Shown: one piece after another, positions 1 to 8,548 of the stretch
Numbering within the stretch: the stretch's first letter is position 1
Layout of the letters: each line of letters begins with the position of its first letter
DNA from: Streptomyces endophytica
GTDB taxonomy: Bacteria > Actinomycetota > Actinomycetes > Streptomycetales > Streptomycetaceae
Reading direction: 5' to 3'
NCBI RefSeq assembly: GCF_026153355.1
Contig: NZ_CP110636.1
Coordinates: forward strand, 3,658,001-3,722,000
DNA length: 64,000 nucleotides
Notes under the pieces: model-generated
Databases searched by the model: none
What the model saw: the letters and a program-made list of their open reading frames with translations, nothing else
Told to the model about the DNA's origin: nothing
Translations under genes and position numbers: made by a program

Positions 1-111
1 CGAGGCTCGTGAGGGTCACGAGGCTGCGAGGCTCATCGAGGTTCGCGGGTTCGACGAGCGTGCCGCCCCTGCTCCGGAGCGCTGCGCGCCCCCGCTCCGG
101 AGCGCTGCGGG

Positions 112-1268
112 TCAGGGCGTGCCCGCGGGTGTGGGGTGGTCGGCGAGGCCGAGGCGCCAGAGGGAGGTCACTTCGGCCATGCGGGCCACGTGGAGCGGGT
201 CCGAGGTGTCGCGGGCGCGGGGGTGCCGTGGGGCGATGTCGAGGCGGCCGAGGACGTGAGGCCCGCCTGGGCGATGGTGTCGAGGAGTTCGGCGCGCGGG
301 CGTAGACCGAGGTGTTCCGCCAGGTCGGAGAGGATCAGCCAGCCTTCGCCGGTCTCGGTGAGGTGGGCGGCGAGGCCGTTGAGGAAGCCGTGCAGCATGC
401 GGTTGCCGGGGTCGTAGACCGCGTGCTCCACGGGAGACGTCGGTTTCGCGGGCACCCATGGGGGGTTGCAGACGATCAGTGGGGCGCGGCCGGACGGGAA
501 CAGGTCCGCCTCGGTCACCTCCACCCGGTCGGCCACGCCCAGCCGTTCGGTGTTCTCGCGGGCGCAGGCCAGTGCGCGGGGGTCCTGGTCCGTGGCCACG
601 ATCCGGCGCACGCCGCGGCGGGCGAGGACCGAGGCCAGTACGCCGGTGCCGGTGCCGATGTCGAACGCCAGGTCCTGGGAGGGGAGGGAGGCCTCGGCGA
701 CCAGGTCGACGTACTCGCCGCGGGCGGGGGAGAAGACGCCGTAGTGGGGATGGATCCGGTCGCCGCCGAGCGCCGGGATCTCCACACCCTTCCTGCGCCA
801 TTCGTTGGCGCCGATCAGGGCGAGGAGTTCGCGGAGGGAGAGGAGAGAAGGCTCATGGGCTGGGGCCCCGTAGGCCCGGGTGCAGGCCTCGCGGACGTCG
901 GGGGCGCGGTGGAGCGGGACGTCGTACGACGCGTCGAGGGGGATCAGCAGCATGCCCAGGATGCGGGCGCGGTGGTTCTGCGCGGCGCGGTGCACATGGA
1001 ATGCCTGGGTGGGATCGGCGGGCAGCGGTTTGCGGGGGCGGCGGTCGATGCGGTGCGCCATCGCCGTCAGCAGCTGGCGGGCGTTGTGGAAGTCGCCGCG
1101 CCACAACAGGGCGGTGCCCTCACAGGCGAGTTTGTAGGCGTCGTTGGCCCGCGTCCGGTCGTCGGCGATGACGATACGGCGGGGTGGCGGGGAGCCGTTC
1201 TCGGAGCGCCAACGGGCGGAACGGGGCTGGTCGGCCTCGGTCCAATGGACGACCGGAGGTTGGTTCAC
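112..1268 (-). CDS. Class I SAM-dependent methyltransferase (PrmC/RsmC-like), frameshifted
   Basis: The C-terminal half is a Rossmann methyltransferase: SAM-binding motif DIGTGTGVLA, acidic residue in ATDQDP, and catalytic NPPW typical of enzymes methylating amide or exocyclic amino nitrogens (HemK/PrmC, RsmC). The N-terminal ~150 residues are a family-specific helical region. The frame breaks near 255: after DTIAQAGLT the family-like continuation VLGRLDIAPRHPRARDTSDP is in the next frame, and restoring one lost G joins them and ends at 112. The start is uncertain: a GTG at 1268 is used, and an ATG at 1370 would add 34 low-quality residues. The substrate cannot be read from sequence. Bases 1-111 hold no gene, only a direct repeat of GCTCCGGAGCGCTGCG. 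Confidence 0.75.
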
Positions 1269-1478
1269 CGAAATGTGCCTCGCGTGTGTGGTTCGGACCC
1301 GGCCCGGGGCGCCGACGGGCGGTGCCTGCCCCGCCCGCGGTGGGCGACTGTGGTGGTGGCGTCGCCGCATGCGCGGCTGGGCGGTGGGCGGGCTGTGACG
1401 CTTGACTCTACTCCGTTATGGGTGTCGCTCTTCTCCTCCGTCATGGCGTCGCTCTCTTCCGTAGGGGTGCTGCCTCGG

Positions 1479-2069
1479 TCAGTCGATGCCGAAGGGGGTG
1501 GCGTAGCGGACCGTGCCGCGCGGGGGTGGGGAGCCGTCGAGGGAGAGCGCGAGGAAGGCCTCGTCCGGCCAGGGATGCGGGGGAAGGATGCCGAACCGGC
1601 TCGCGGCCGGTGCGAAGCCGAAGCGTGGGTAATACGGCGGATGGCCGAGCACGAGGGCGGTGCGCTCGCCGGCCGCGCGGGCCGCGTCGAGGAGCGCCCG
1701 GATCACGGCACTGCCCGCACCGGACTTCTGGTGCGCCGGCAGCACCGCGCAGGGGGCGAGCGCGACGGCGGGCACGTCGTCGACATGGCAGCGGGTCAGC
1801 AGGGCGTGGGCGGCCGGGGTGCCGTCCGGTGCGTCGGCGACGTACGACAGTCCGGGCAGCCAGGCCGACCGGTCACGGCGCAGGGCGTCGACGAGATCCG
1901 CCTCCGCGGCCGTCTCGAAGGCCGTGAGGTTGATCCGGCGGACGGCCGGTATGTCCGCGGCGGCTTCCGGGCGGGCGCGCCAGACGGACCGGGCCGCGGT
2001 GGAGGGGCTCGCCGCGATGGACGGTCCGGGTGCATCGTCGGCGCGGGGGCTGCTGCTCATGTCCTTCAT
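1479..2069 (-). CDS. GNAT N-acetyltransferase, YhbS-like
   Basis: A single GNAT domain of about 195 residues. The acetyl-CoA pyrophosphate loop is near HQKSGAGSAVIRALL, and the C-terminal signature PPYYPRFGFAPA is characteristic of YhbS-type acetyltransferases. The first ~40 residues (Ser/Ala/Pro rich) are not part of the fold. The ATG at 2069 is used; another ATG lies at 2060, and neither has a clear Shine-Dalgarno. It is monocistronic, between a methyltransferase and a DedA gene. The acceptor is unknown. Confidence 0.8.
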   Translation of the reverse strand: MKDMSSSPRADDAPGPSIAASPSTAARSVWRARPEAAADIPAVRRINLTAFETAAEADLVDALRRDRSAWLPGLSYVADAPDGTPAAHALLTRCHVDDVPAVALAPCAVLPAHQKSGAGSAVIRALLDAARAAGERTALVLGHPPYYPRFGFAPAASRFGILPPHPWPDEAFLALSLDGSPPPRGTVRYATPFGID

Positions 2070-2217
2070 CGTCGCAGCAGGGTCTGACAGCGTGCCAGGA
2101 GATTTCCGCCGGTGCGGGCGGGCCCTCGACCGGCCGGTCCCGGCGCCCGGCTCACGCCCCGCCTCATGCCCCCGCCTCACGCCCCGGTTTCCGCCCTGCT
2201 GCCGCCCCGCCTCCGTC

Positions 2218-2871
2218 TCAGTGGGCGGTGCGGCGTTCCGGGCGGCGCACCAGATAGGCGGCGGCCGAACCGGCGGCGAAGAGGGCGACGACCGAGAGTG
2301 CGGTGCTCATCCAGGACGTGCCGAGCCAGTGGCCGCCGAAGTAGCCGAGGCTCACGCTGTACGCCGCCCAGGCCAGGCCGGCCAGCGCGGACCAGGGCAG
2401 GAACTCACGGACCGTACGGTGCGCGACGCCGGCACCGAGGCTGACCACGGACCGTCCGGCCGGGGCGAAGCGGGCCAGCACGACGAGGCCCCCACCGCCG
2501 CGGGTCAGCGCGGCGCCGAGGCGTTCCTGCGCGGCGGTGAGGCGGCGGGAGCGGCCGATGGCCCGGTCGAAGCGGTCGCCGCCGCGCCAGGCGAGCCGGT
2601 AGGCGACCATGTCGCCCAGTACCGACGCGGTGGCCGCGCAGACCACCAGGGAGATGACCTGGGCGAGGTGGGTGCCTCCGTGGACGGAGGACGCCATCGC
2701 GACCGCGTCGCCGGTGGTGGTGCCCGCGGCCGTGGTGCCGGCGGCCGTAGTGGCCGCGGCGATCACCAGGACGCCACTGGGCAGGATCGGGACGAACACA
2801 TCGAGCAGGATCGAAAGGCTGACGATCACGTACAACCAAGGGGTGCCACTGAGGGACCCCAGGCTTTCCAT
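2218..2871 (-). CDS. DedA family membrane protein
   Basis: A 217-residue integral membrane protein of the DedA/SNARE-associated (VTT) family. It has an early hydrophobic re-entrant segment (ILLDVFVPILPSGVLVIAAA), a GDMVAYRLAWRGG stretch, and the conserved ARFAPAGRSVVSLGAG motif with the essential arginine. DedA proteins support membrane homeostasis and envelope integrity, and some recycle undecaprenyl phosphate. The ATG at 2871 is chosen because GGAGAAGGA precedes it at good spacing; the longer upstream frame is low complexity. It lies downstream of DoxX on the same strand, separated by a hairpin (3004-3038), so it is probably transcribed separately. Confidence 0.85.
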   Translation of the reverse strand: MESLGSLSGTPWLYVIVSLSILLDVFVPILPSGVLVIAAATTAAGTTAAGTTTGDAVAMASSVHGGTHLAQVISLVVCAATASVLGDMVAYRLAWRGGDRFDRAIGRSRRLTAAQERLGAALTRGGGGLVVLARFAPAGRSVVSLGAGVAHRTVREFLPWSALAGLAWAAYSVSLGYFGGHWLGTSWMSTALSVVALFAAGSAAAYLVRRPERRTAH

Positions 2872-3003
2872 CAAGTCCTTCTCCCGGTCCGAACCCCGCC
2901 GCGACGTCGCTCGGTGCGGCAGGGGCGGCTTTACGGCCATACAGCGTACGCCTGGCCGTTTCGGCCGGGATGTCCGGCCCCCGTCCACGGGGTGCGGATA
3001 CGC

Positions 3004-3038
3004 CACGGCCCGTACGGCGAAGTGCCGTACGGGCCGTG
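3004..3038 (-). terminator. Rho-independent-like hairpin after DoxX gene
   Basis: Perfect 15-bp inverted repeat (CACGGCCCGTACGGC and its complement) with a 5-nt loop at 3019-3023. It sits immediately after the inferred true stop of the DoxX gene at 3065 and before the DedA promoter. Confidence 0.6.
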
Positions 3039-3064
3039 AAGCAGGCGCAGTTGCCCAGTGGGCG

Positions 3065-3528
3065 TCAGGCGGCGGAGGGCTCCCCCTGGGCGGCCGGGGG
3101 GCTCCTGGTCGCGGTCGCCGAAGAAGACGCGGTCGAGCGCCCAGGCACCGGGGCCGGTGAAGAAGATCAGCAGGAAGGCCCAGCAGAACATCGCCGACGC
3201 CTCACCGCCGTTCTGGATCGGCCACAGCGCGCTGCCCTGGTGGACGGAGAAGTACGCGTACGCCATCGAACCGGAGCTGATCAGTGCCGCGGCGCGGGTG
3301 CCCAGGCCGAGCAGCACCAGGAGGCCGCCGGCCAGCTGGATCACGGCGGCGTACCACCCGGGCCAGGCGCCGGTGGGGACGGTGCCGCCCTGGCCCATCG
3401 CGCCACCCAGGACGCCGAAGAGCGAGGAGGCGCCGTGGCAGGCGAAGAGCAGGCCGACGACGACGCGGAAAGAGCGCGAGCACGTGCGGCGTCGATCTCT
3501 GCGTGAACGAGTTCAGCGGTGCGGACAT
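3065..3528 (-). CDS. DoxX family membrane protein, frameshifted
   Basis: A small four-helix membrane protein of the DoxX/quinone-reactive family. Segments include QLAGGLLVLLGLGTRAAALI and FCWAFLLIFFTGPGAWALDRV. The start ATG at 3528 has a GGAG Shine-Dalgarno and gives MSAPLNSFTQRSTPHVLALF. The frame then breaks at 3469-3471, where one base too many appears; removing it gives the expected RVVVGLLFACHGASSLFGVL. A second surplus base in the six-G run 3096-3101 hides a natural end, EPPAAQGEPSAA, stopping at 3065, directly before a terminator hairpin. Expression is probably iron-responsive (see the operator at 3574-3592). DoxX proteins are linked to thiosulfate-quinone reduction or redox stress; the role here is not known. 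Confidence 0.7.
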
Positions 3529-3573
3529 GTGGGGAGCTCCTACGGTTTCTGGGGACGATGGGAACCGTGGAGC

Positions 3574-3592
3574 ATAGGTTAGGGGCACCTAA
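3574..3592. promoter_or_regulatory. DmdR/IdeR-like iron box in the DoxX promoter
   Basis: The 19-mer here matches the S. coelicolor desA-type iron box at 16 of 19 positions and forms an inverted repeat GGTTAGG-N4-CCTAACC. Read on the minus strand, a possible -35 TTGCAA (3597-3602) and -10 TAACCT lie 18 nt apart, with the box covering the spacer and -10, as expected for an iron-dependent repressor. The DoxX ATG is 46 nt downstream. Confidence 0.6.
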
Positions 3593-3597
3593 CCAGT

Positions 3598-3607
3598 ACT
3601 TGCAAGT
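3598..3607. promoter_or_regulatory. ACTTGCAAGT palindrome upstream of DoxX
   Basis: Perfect 10-bp palindrome overlapping the putative -35 of the DoxX promoter and abutting the stop of the FAD gene. It resembles operators of MarR/HxlR-type redox regulators often found before DoxX genes. The regulator is not identifiable here. Confidence 0.35.
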
Positions 3608-5620
3608 TCAACCTTTGGTCAAACGTGACCTTCGGTCCGACCCAACCGTCTCCGGGCCGGTCAGCGCGGACCGAAGCGCCGCCCGGGCCACCGCGTCCGT
3701 ATCGGCCAGCGTCACCGAACCCACCCCCGGGCGGGCCCCCGCGGCGGTCACCCAGTGCACGCCCTCCGTCGGCACCCCGACCGCGAACCGCCGCGGATGC
3801 GGCCGCCCGTCCGCCCCGACGAGGTGGTACGGGCTCGGCGTCACGTCCAGGCCGCCGGTCTCGTAGCCGTCCACGGTGTGCGGCCGGCAGCCGCCGTCGG
3901 TCAGCAGCCGGGACAGCAGCGCGTCCCCGGTGCGCCGCAGGTCGGGCTCCGGCAGCCGGGCCTCGATCAGCGCCGTCGCCGTCACCTCCGACCCGGGGAC
4001 GTCCGGGGAGGCGGCCGTGAAACCGGGCCCGCGCCCGTCGGCGGAGCCCGTCCGGACCGCCATCCTGGGGCCGACCACCTCCAGGACGCCCGCCTCGATG
4101 AGCGCCACCATCTCCGCTATCCGGCGGCGCGGCGGCCCGATGGACAGGAAGGCGTTGAGCGGGGTGTACCAGCGGTCCAGGTGATCGCGCCGGGAGGCGC
4201 CGGCCAGTCCGCCGTGGTCGACGATCTGCCGCAGCTCGTTGCGCAGATCACGCAGGACGTCGAGGGCCGCCTTGACGGGGCCGGACACGTTGTTCTGCCG
4301 GGCGTGTGCGATGTCCTCCCGCAGATGGACCAGCAGCCACTCACGGAAGGCGGCGCGGCCGGCGAAACCGTGCTCCGCGTTCGGCCGGGAAATCCGGTGC
4401 CAGTCCCAGCGGTCGGCCGGCGCGATGCCGAACGCGTCCAATACGGCGGCCTCTTCGGCGCTGCGGTGCGCGGTCCCGAGGAAGCGCTCGCGGAAGCGGT
4501 ACCGGGAGGGCGCGGCGCCCTCGGGACGCTTCCGGGAGGGGGCGGGGCCGCCGGAACCGTGGGAGTCGCCGGGACGCGTGGCCCCGGGGACCGTCACCTC
4601 GCGTCGGGCCAGCAGCGCCTCGTAGTAGACGGTCTCCACTTCCTTCGCCACCAGGGGCCAGACCTCCGTCATGAAGTCGGGCAGCTCACCGGAGTCCGCG
4701 CGCTTGCGGAAGGCGGCGATCACGTCCGGCGTCAGGAGCAGCGGCAGGTGACGGCCGTGCGCGCCCTTCGCGTTGTCACCGCGCGCGTGGTACGGGATGC
4801 CGCGCCGGGATCCTGCGTACAGTCGCGGCTCGCGGCCGGACGGCAGGTACCTCAGCCGGCCGTCCGCGCCGGGGACGAATCGGCCGCCGCGGGCCGTCGT
4901 CAGCAGCGCCATGTGGTCGAAGAAGTTGAGGCCGAGGCCGCGCAGGACCACCGGGCGACCGGGGGCCAGCGCCTCCAGTTCGGCGGAGAGGTCGGCCGGG
5001 TTGGCGGGCGGCAGATAGCGCAGGCCGTGTCCGGCGGCGTACACGGCCAGCCGCTGCTCCTCGGGCCCGGGGCGGGTGGGCAGATGGCCCTGGGCGAGGA
5101 CCACCGCGCCCAGGCCGTGCAGGGTCCGGCCGTCGTCCAGGGTGAGCGACTGCGATCCGTCGGGAGCCTCGGTCAGCCGTACCGCGCGGGCCCGGTGGAC
5201 GTCGACCGTCACCTCCTCCGGGGCGGTCCGCACCGTATGGCGGAAGACCCACTCCAGATAGCGCCCGTACAGCGCGCGCCCCGGATAGTCGTCCGGTCCG
5301 ATCTCGCACCCCTCCCAGGCGTACAGGCTCGGACCGGTGCGTATCGGGCCGGCGCACTCGACGCTGTCGTCGGTGAAGAGCGTGACCTGGGACGCGACGG
5401 TGTTCATCAGGAGCTCGGGCGGCTGGGCGGTGCGCCATACCTGGCCGGCGCCGGGCGGGGCCGGGTCGACGACGTGAACGGTCAGCCGGGCGCCCGGGGC
5501 CAGTTCGGCGGCCGAGGCGCAGATCCGCTCCAGCACGCTCGTCCCGCGCGGTCCCGCACCGACGACGGCGAGGGCGGCGACGGGGCCGGGGCGGTGGTCG
5601 GCGATGTGTTCGGCGGCCAA
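3608..5620 (-). CDS. FAD/NAD(P)-binding protein (FAD_NAD_binding_9 family)
   Basis: About 670 residues. An N-terminal dinucleotide fold starts with ALAVVGAGPRGTSVLERI, followed by the family-typical stretches AQPPELLMNTVASQVTLFTD and VLRGLGLNFFDHMALL and a second nucleotide-binding half. The family is a set of large cytosolic flavoproteins in actinobacteria, sometimes beside siderophore or natural-product genes; the reaction is unknown. A TTG at 5620 is chosen because GGGAGG sits 7 nt upstream and it begins just before the FAD motif; the frame stays open to 5776 but that part is low complexity. Residues around 380-400 form a disordered insertion. Bases 5621-5910 hold no convincing gene. Confidence 0.75.
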   Translation of the reverse strand: MAAEHIADHRPGPVAALAVVGAGPRGTSVLERICASAAELAPGARLTVHVVDPAPPGAGQVWRTAQPPELLMNTVASQVTLFTDDSVECAGPIRTGPSLYAWEGCEIGPDDYPGRALYGRYLEWVFRHTVRTAPEEVTVDVHRARAVRLTEAPDGSQSLTLDDGRTLHGLGAVVLAQGHLPTRPGPEEQRLAVYAAGHGLRYLPPANPADLSAELEALAPGRPVVLRGLGLNFFDHMALLTTARGGRFVPGADGRLRYLPSGREPRLYAGSRRGIPYHARGDNAKGAHGRHLPLLLTPDVIAAFRKRADSGELPDFMTEVWPLVAKEVETVYYEALLARREVTVPGATRPGDSHGSGGPAPSRKRPEGAAPSRYRFRERFLGTAHRSAEEAAVLDAFGIAPADRWDWHRISRPNAEHGFAGRAAFREWLLVHLREDIAHARQNNVSGPVKAALDVLRDLRNELRQIVDHGGLAGASRRDHLDRWYTPLNAFLSIGPPRRRIAEMVALIEAGVLEVVGPRMAVRTGSADGRGPGFTAASPDVPGSEVTATALIEARLPEPDLRRTGDALLSRLLTDGGCRPHTVDGYETGGLDVTPSPYHLVGADGRPHPRRFAVGVPTEGVHWVTAAGARPGVGSVTLADTDAVARAALRSALTGPETVGSDRRSRLTKG

Positions 5621-5910
5621 GAGGGGCCCTCCCTGGGGCGGCGGACGGCCGGCGCGCGGGCGCGGGCGCCCGAGAGTGCGGGCGACGAGGTGCGCACCAT
5701 CATCACCGCCCGGCGCGCCGCCGGGCACCCGGGTGCGCGAAGAATCACACCGGATCCGGAGGTTGGTGGCGGACAACCGGAAGCCAGCAGTCCGCGGCAG
5801 GGGCCGGCAGTACGGGCAAGTCGACCGGGTTCGCCGGAAACGTCCGCGGGAAGCGCCCGCCGGACGTGCTTGCCCGAAGTGCCCTCCGGAAGTGCTCGTC
5901 CACCGAAAGC

Positions 5911-5942
5911 GCCCGCCGACCGGTGGTGTCCGGTCGGCGGGC
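5911..5942 (-). terminator. Terminator hairpin after HNH nuclease gene
   Basis: 13-bp perfect stem (GCCCGCCGACCGG at 5911-5923, complement at 5930-5942) with a 6-nt loop. It lies 40 nt beyond the stop of the HNH gene at 5981. Confidence 0.6.
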
Positions 5943-5980
5943 GGGGGCGAGGCGCCCGCGCAACGCGCCTCAGCGGTCGG

Positions 5981-6637
5981 TCAGCAGCCGTCCAGGATCT
6001 TCTTCAGGGCGGCCTTCTCCGCGGAGTCCGCGGTCATGCCGTACTCGTGCTTCACCCAGACCCACATCCGGGCGTACTGGCAGCGGTACGAGGCCTTCGG
6101 CGGCAGCCACTTCGCCGGGTCCTTGTCGCCCTTCTCCTGGTTGACGTTGTCGGTGACGGCGATCAGCTGGGAGTGCGTCAGGTCGTTGGCGAGCGCCTGG
6201 CGGCGTGCCGTGGTCCACTTCGCGGCGCCCGACTTCCAGGCCTCCGACAGCGGGACGACGTGGTCGATGTCGACGTCGGACGCCTTGGTCCAGGTCGCGC
6301 CGTCGTAGGGCGAGACCCAGGTGCCGCTCACGGCCGCACAGCCGCCGTCCTGCTGCACGTTCTTGCCGTCGCGCTTGAGCACCACCTCACGGGTGTTGCA
6401 GTTCTTCCCCTGGTCGATCCAGTGCGGGAACTTGGCGCGGCTGTAGCCGTCCTGCGGCCCCTCGGGCTGCTGCTTGATCTGGGCGAGGTACGTACGGGCG
6501 GTGGCCGCGCTCGGCGGGCTGGGCGGCGCGGCCTGGGCGGACTGTCCGCTCAGCACCAGCGTGCCGAACAGCGCCGCGGCCGAACCCGCGGCGATGGAAA
6601 CTCGACGCGCGTAGACCTTCGACACGGTCTTTGCCAT
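5981..6637 (-). CDS. Secreted HNH endonuclease family protein (DUF1524/GmrSD C-terminal type)
   Basis: 218 residues. A signal peptide (basic N-terminus, hydrophobic AAALFGTLVLS, cleavage around AQA-AP) is followed by a DUF1524-like HNH domain. The catalytic His lies in DIDHVVPLSEAW (His126), and later NDLTHSQLIAVTDNVNQEKG supplies the conserved Asn/His positions. It has four cysteines, consistent with an exported fold. Such nucleases are common extracellular enzymes in Streptomyces and likely scavenge DNA. The ATG at 6637 has AAGGGAG upstream. It stands alone, with a terminator at 5911-5942. Confidence 0.85.
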   Translation of the reverse strand: MAKTVSKVYARRVSIAAGSAAALFGTLVLSGQSAQAAPPSPPSAATARTYLAQIKQQPEGPQDGYSRAKFPHWIDQGKNCNTREVVLKRDGKNVQQDGGCAAVSGTWVSPYDGATWTKASDVDIDHVVPLSEAWKSGAAKWTTARRQALANDLTHSQLIAVTDNVNQEKGDKDPAKWLPPKASYRCQYARMWVWVKHEYGMTADSAEKAALKKILDGC

Positions 6638-6784
6638 CGGAACTCCCTTGGAGTGTGGGGGAAGTTGACGGGCGGTGCGGGCCCATGGTGGTGATGAGGG
6701 GTTGCCATGGGGTGGGCACCAGGTAACAGGGTGACGACATGCTCACGACAGATCAAGAGCTGACGGGCCGCCATAAGTGCGTGG

Positions 6785-6848
6785 CAGCACTCCGGTTGGC
6801 GCGCACGACGGCCCTCCGGCGGGCCCGTATGACAGCACTCCGGTTGGC
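6785..6848. repeat. Direct repeat CAGCACTCCGGTTGGC x2 upstream of fetB-like gene
   Basis: Two identical 16-bp copies at 6785-6800 and 6833-6848, 48 bp start to start, in the 275-bp gap between the HNH and FetB-like genes. It could be a paired activator site or a duplication; no regulator is evident. Confidence 0.45.
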
Positions 6849-6912
6849 CCACTGAGGTGTCGGCGTCGGCTGAGGTGCCGGCGTGCGCCGTCGTCCGTCC
6901 TACAGTGAGCGC

Positions 6913-7670
6913 GTGCTGCTGCCGGTCAACGCCACCCTCGGGGTCGTTCTCGCCGTCCTCCTGGTCGCCGCCGTGGCCGTCGCCGCGCTGGCGCACCTCG
7001 GCCACGGCCGGGCCATCGCGGTCGCCGGGCTGCGGGCGGCCGCGCAACTCGCCGCGGTCTCCTACCTCATCGGCTGGGTGGTGCGCGCACTTCCGTGGCT
7101 GCTGTGTTTCCTGGTGCTGATGTTTGCGGTGGCGGTACGGACCGCGGGCCGGCGGATCACCCAGAACCACACCTGGTGGTGGGCCGCCGTGCCGATCGCC
7201 ACCGGGGTGGTCCCGGTCGTCGGCCTGCTGCTGGCGACCGGTCTGGTGCCGCCGCGGGGGCTCAGCCTCATCCCCGTCACCGGCATCCTCATCGGCGGCG
7301 CGCTGACCGCGACCGTATTGGGCGGGCGGCGGGCGCTGGACGAGCTGGAGACCCGGCGCGGCGAGTTCGAGGCGGGGCTCGCGCTGGGGCTGCTGGACCG
7401 TGACGCGCGGATGGAGGTCGCCCGCCCGGCCGCGTCGGACGCGCTGCTGCCGGGGCTCGACCAGACCCGGACCGTGGGACTGGTCACACTCCCGGGGCGT
7501 TCGTCGGCATGCTGCTGGGCGGTGCCTCGCCCGTACAGGCAGGCGCGGTGCAGCTGTTCGTGCTCGTCGCCCTGTTGGCGGTGCAGGCGGCGGCCTGTGC
7601 GGTGGTGCTGGAGCTGGTCGCGCGCGGGCTGCTGCACCGCGTACCCTTGAGGACAGCAGAAGGGGAGTAG
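6913..7670 (+). CDS. FetB/UPF0014-like ABC transporter permease, frameshifted
   Basis: About 252 residues with several transmembrane helices and the UPF0014 (FetB/YbbM) signatures GLRAAAQLAAVSYLIGW, AVAVRTAGRRI and the C-terminal SDALLPGLDQTRTVGLVTLPG. FetB is the membrane half of a metal (iron) exporter in E. coli. No FetA-type ATPase is adjacent. The frame is lost in GGGG at 7494-7497; one more G restores AFVGMLLGGASPVQAGAVQL and a natural end RTAEGE with TAG at 7668-7670. The start may be GTG 6913 as a leaderless transcript (-10-like TACAGT at 6901-6906) or GTG 6883. The stop codon lies inside the conserved 5-prime element of the downstream Mn riboswitch. Confidence 0.75.
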
Positions 7671-7785
7671 CTCTCCGCCGGACCGTCGACATACTGCCCG
7701 CCCTCGTGGTGGGCCGGCGCCCGGAGCGCGATGGGATACCGCGGGGCGGTACGCAACGCGCCAGCGAGACCTTCGGCCGCAGTGT
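7655..7785 (+). ncRNA. yybP-ykoY (Mn2+) riboswitch
   Basis: The two hallmark conserved blocks are present: AAGGGGAGTAGC at 7660-7671 and AGCGAGACCTT at 7763-7773, with GTCGACATACTG between. They are about 100 nt apart, as in the yybP-ykoY class that senses Mn2+. A possible -10 TACCCT at 7642-7647 would start the RNA near 7654. The downstream gene is a TMEM165/GDT1 (UPF0016) exporter, a standard target of this riboswitch. Confidence 0.88.
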
Positions 7786-7862
7786 CCGACGCTGCCGTGC
7801 CGAAGCGACCCCTTTCCCGGGCCCCTTTTGGTGCGGCCCAACCGATCGAGGTATCCCACCCC

Positions 7863-8444
7863 GTGTTCAGCCTGACCGTTGCCGCCGTCGTCTTCGGCGT
7901 CATCTTCCTCGCCGAACTGCCCGACAAGACCGCCCTCGCCGGGCTGATGCTCGGCACCCGTTACCGCGCCTCGTACGTCTTCGCCGGGGTCGCCGCCGCC
8001 TTCCTGGTGCACGTCGCGCTCGCGATCGCGGCGGGCAGCGTGCTCACCCTGCTCCCGCACCGCGTCGTTCAGGGCGTGGTCGGGGTGCTCTTCCTGGTGG
8101 GCGCGGCGGTGCTGCTCTTCAAGAAGGACGACGAAGAGGAAGACGTGGCCAAGCCCGCCGACCAGAGCTTCTGGAAGGTCTCCGGGGCGGGCTTCACGAT
8201 GATCCTGGTGGCCGAGTTCGGCGATCTCACCCAGATCATGACCGCCAACCTGGCGGCCCGTTACGACGACCCGCTGTCGGTCGGCGTGGGCGCGGTGCTG
8301 GGTCTGTGGGCCGTGGCCGGGCTCGGCATCCTCGGCGGGCGCACGCTCATGAAGCACGTCCCGCTCAAGCTCATCACGAAGATCGCCGCGTGCGTCATGG
8401 CCCTGCTGGCGGCGTTCAGCCTGTACGAGGCGCTGGCGGGCTGA
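7863..8444 (+). CDS. TMEM165/GDT1 (UPF0016) family Mn2+/Ca2+ exporter
   Basis: 193 residues, six predicted transmembrane segments in two repeats. Each repeat carries the family ion-binding motif: AELPDKT near residue 18 and AEFGDLTQ in the second half. A cytosolic acidic linker (KKDDEEED) joins them. Family members export Mn2+ (MneA/MntX in bacteria) or exchange Ca2+/Mn2+ for protons. The Mn riboswitch immediately upstream strongly supports Mn2+ efflux. A GTG at 7863 is used because homology starts there (FSLTVAAVVFG); an in-frame ATG at 7731 would overlap the aptamer. Confidence 0.9.
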   Translation: MFSLTVAAVVFGVIFLAELPDKTALAGLMLGTRYRASYVFAGVAAAFLVHVALAIAAGSVLTLLPHRVVQGVVGVLFLVGAAVLLFKKDDEEEDVAKPADQSFWKVSGAGFTMILVAEFGDLTQIMTANLAARYDDPLSVGVGAVLGLWAVAGLGILGGRTLMKHVPLKLITKIAACVMALLAAFSLYEALAG

Positions 8445-8481
8445 GGCGTCCGGGCCCGGCGCGGCTCAGGTCCCGCTGAAG

Positions 8482-8510
8482 GCGGCCTCGGTCCCCGGGC
8501 CCGAGGCCGC
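8482..8510. terminator. Bidirectional terminator hairpin
   Basis: 10-bp stem GCGGCCTCGG / CCGAGGCCGC with a 9-nt loop, midway between the convergent GDT1-type exporter and HAD phosphatase genes. Confidence 0.5.
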
Positions 8511-8548
8511 GGGCCCCGGCAGGCCCGGCTCCGTGTGGAGCTGGTTCC

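Noticed and set aside
5745..5963. 72-residue minus-strand ORF between the FAD gene and HNH gene
   Set aside because: Low complexity, no Shine-Dalgarno and no homology.
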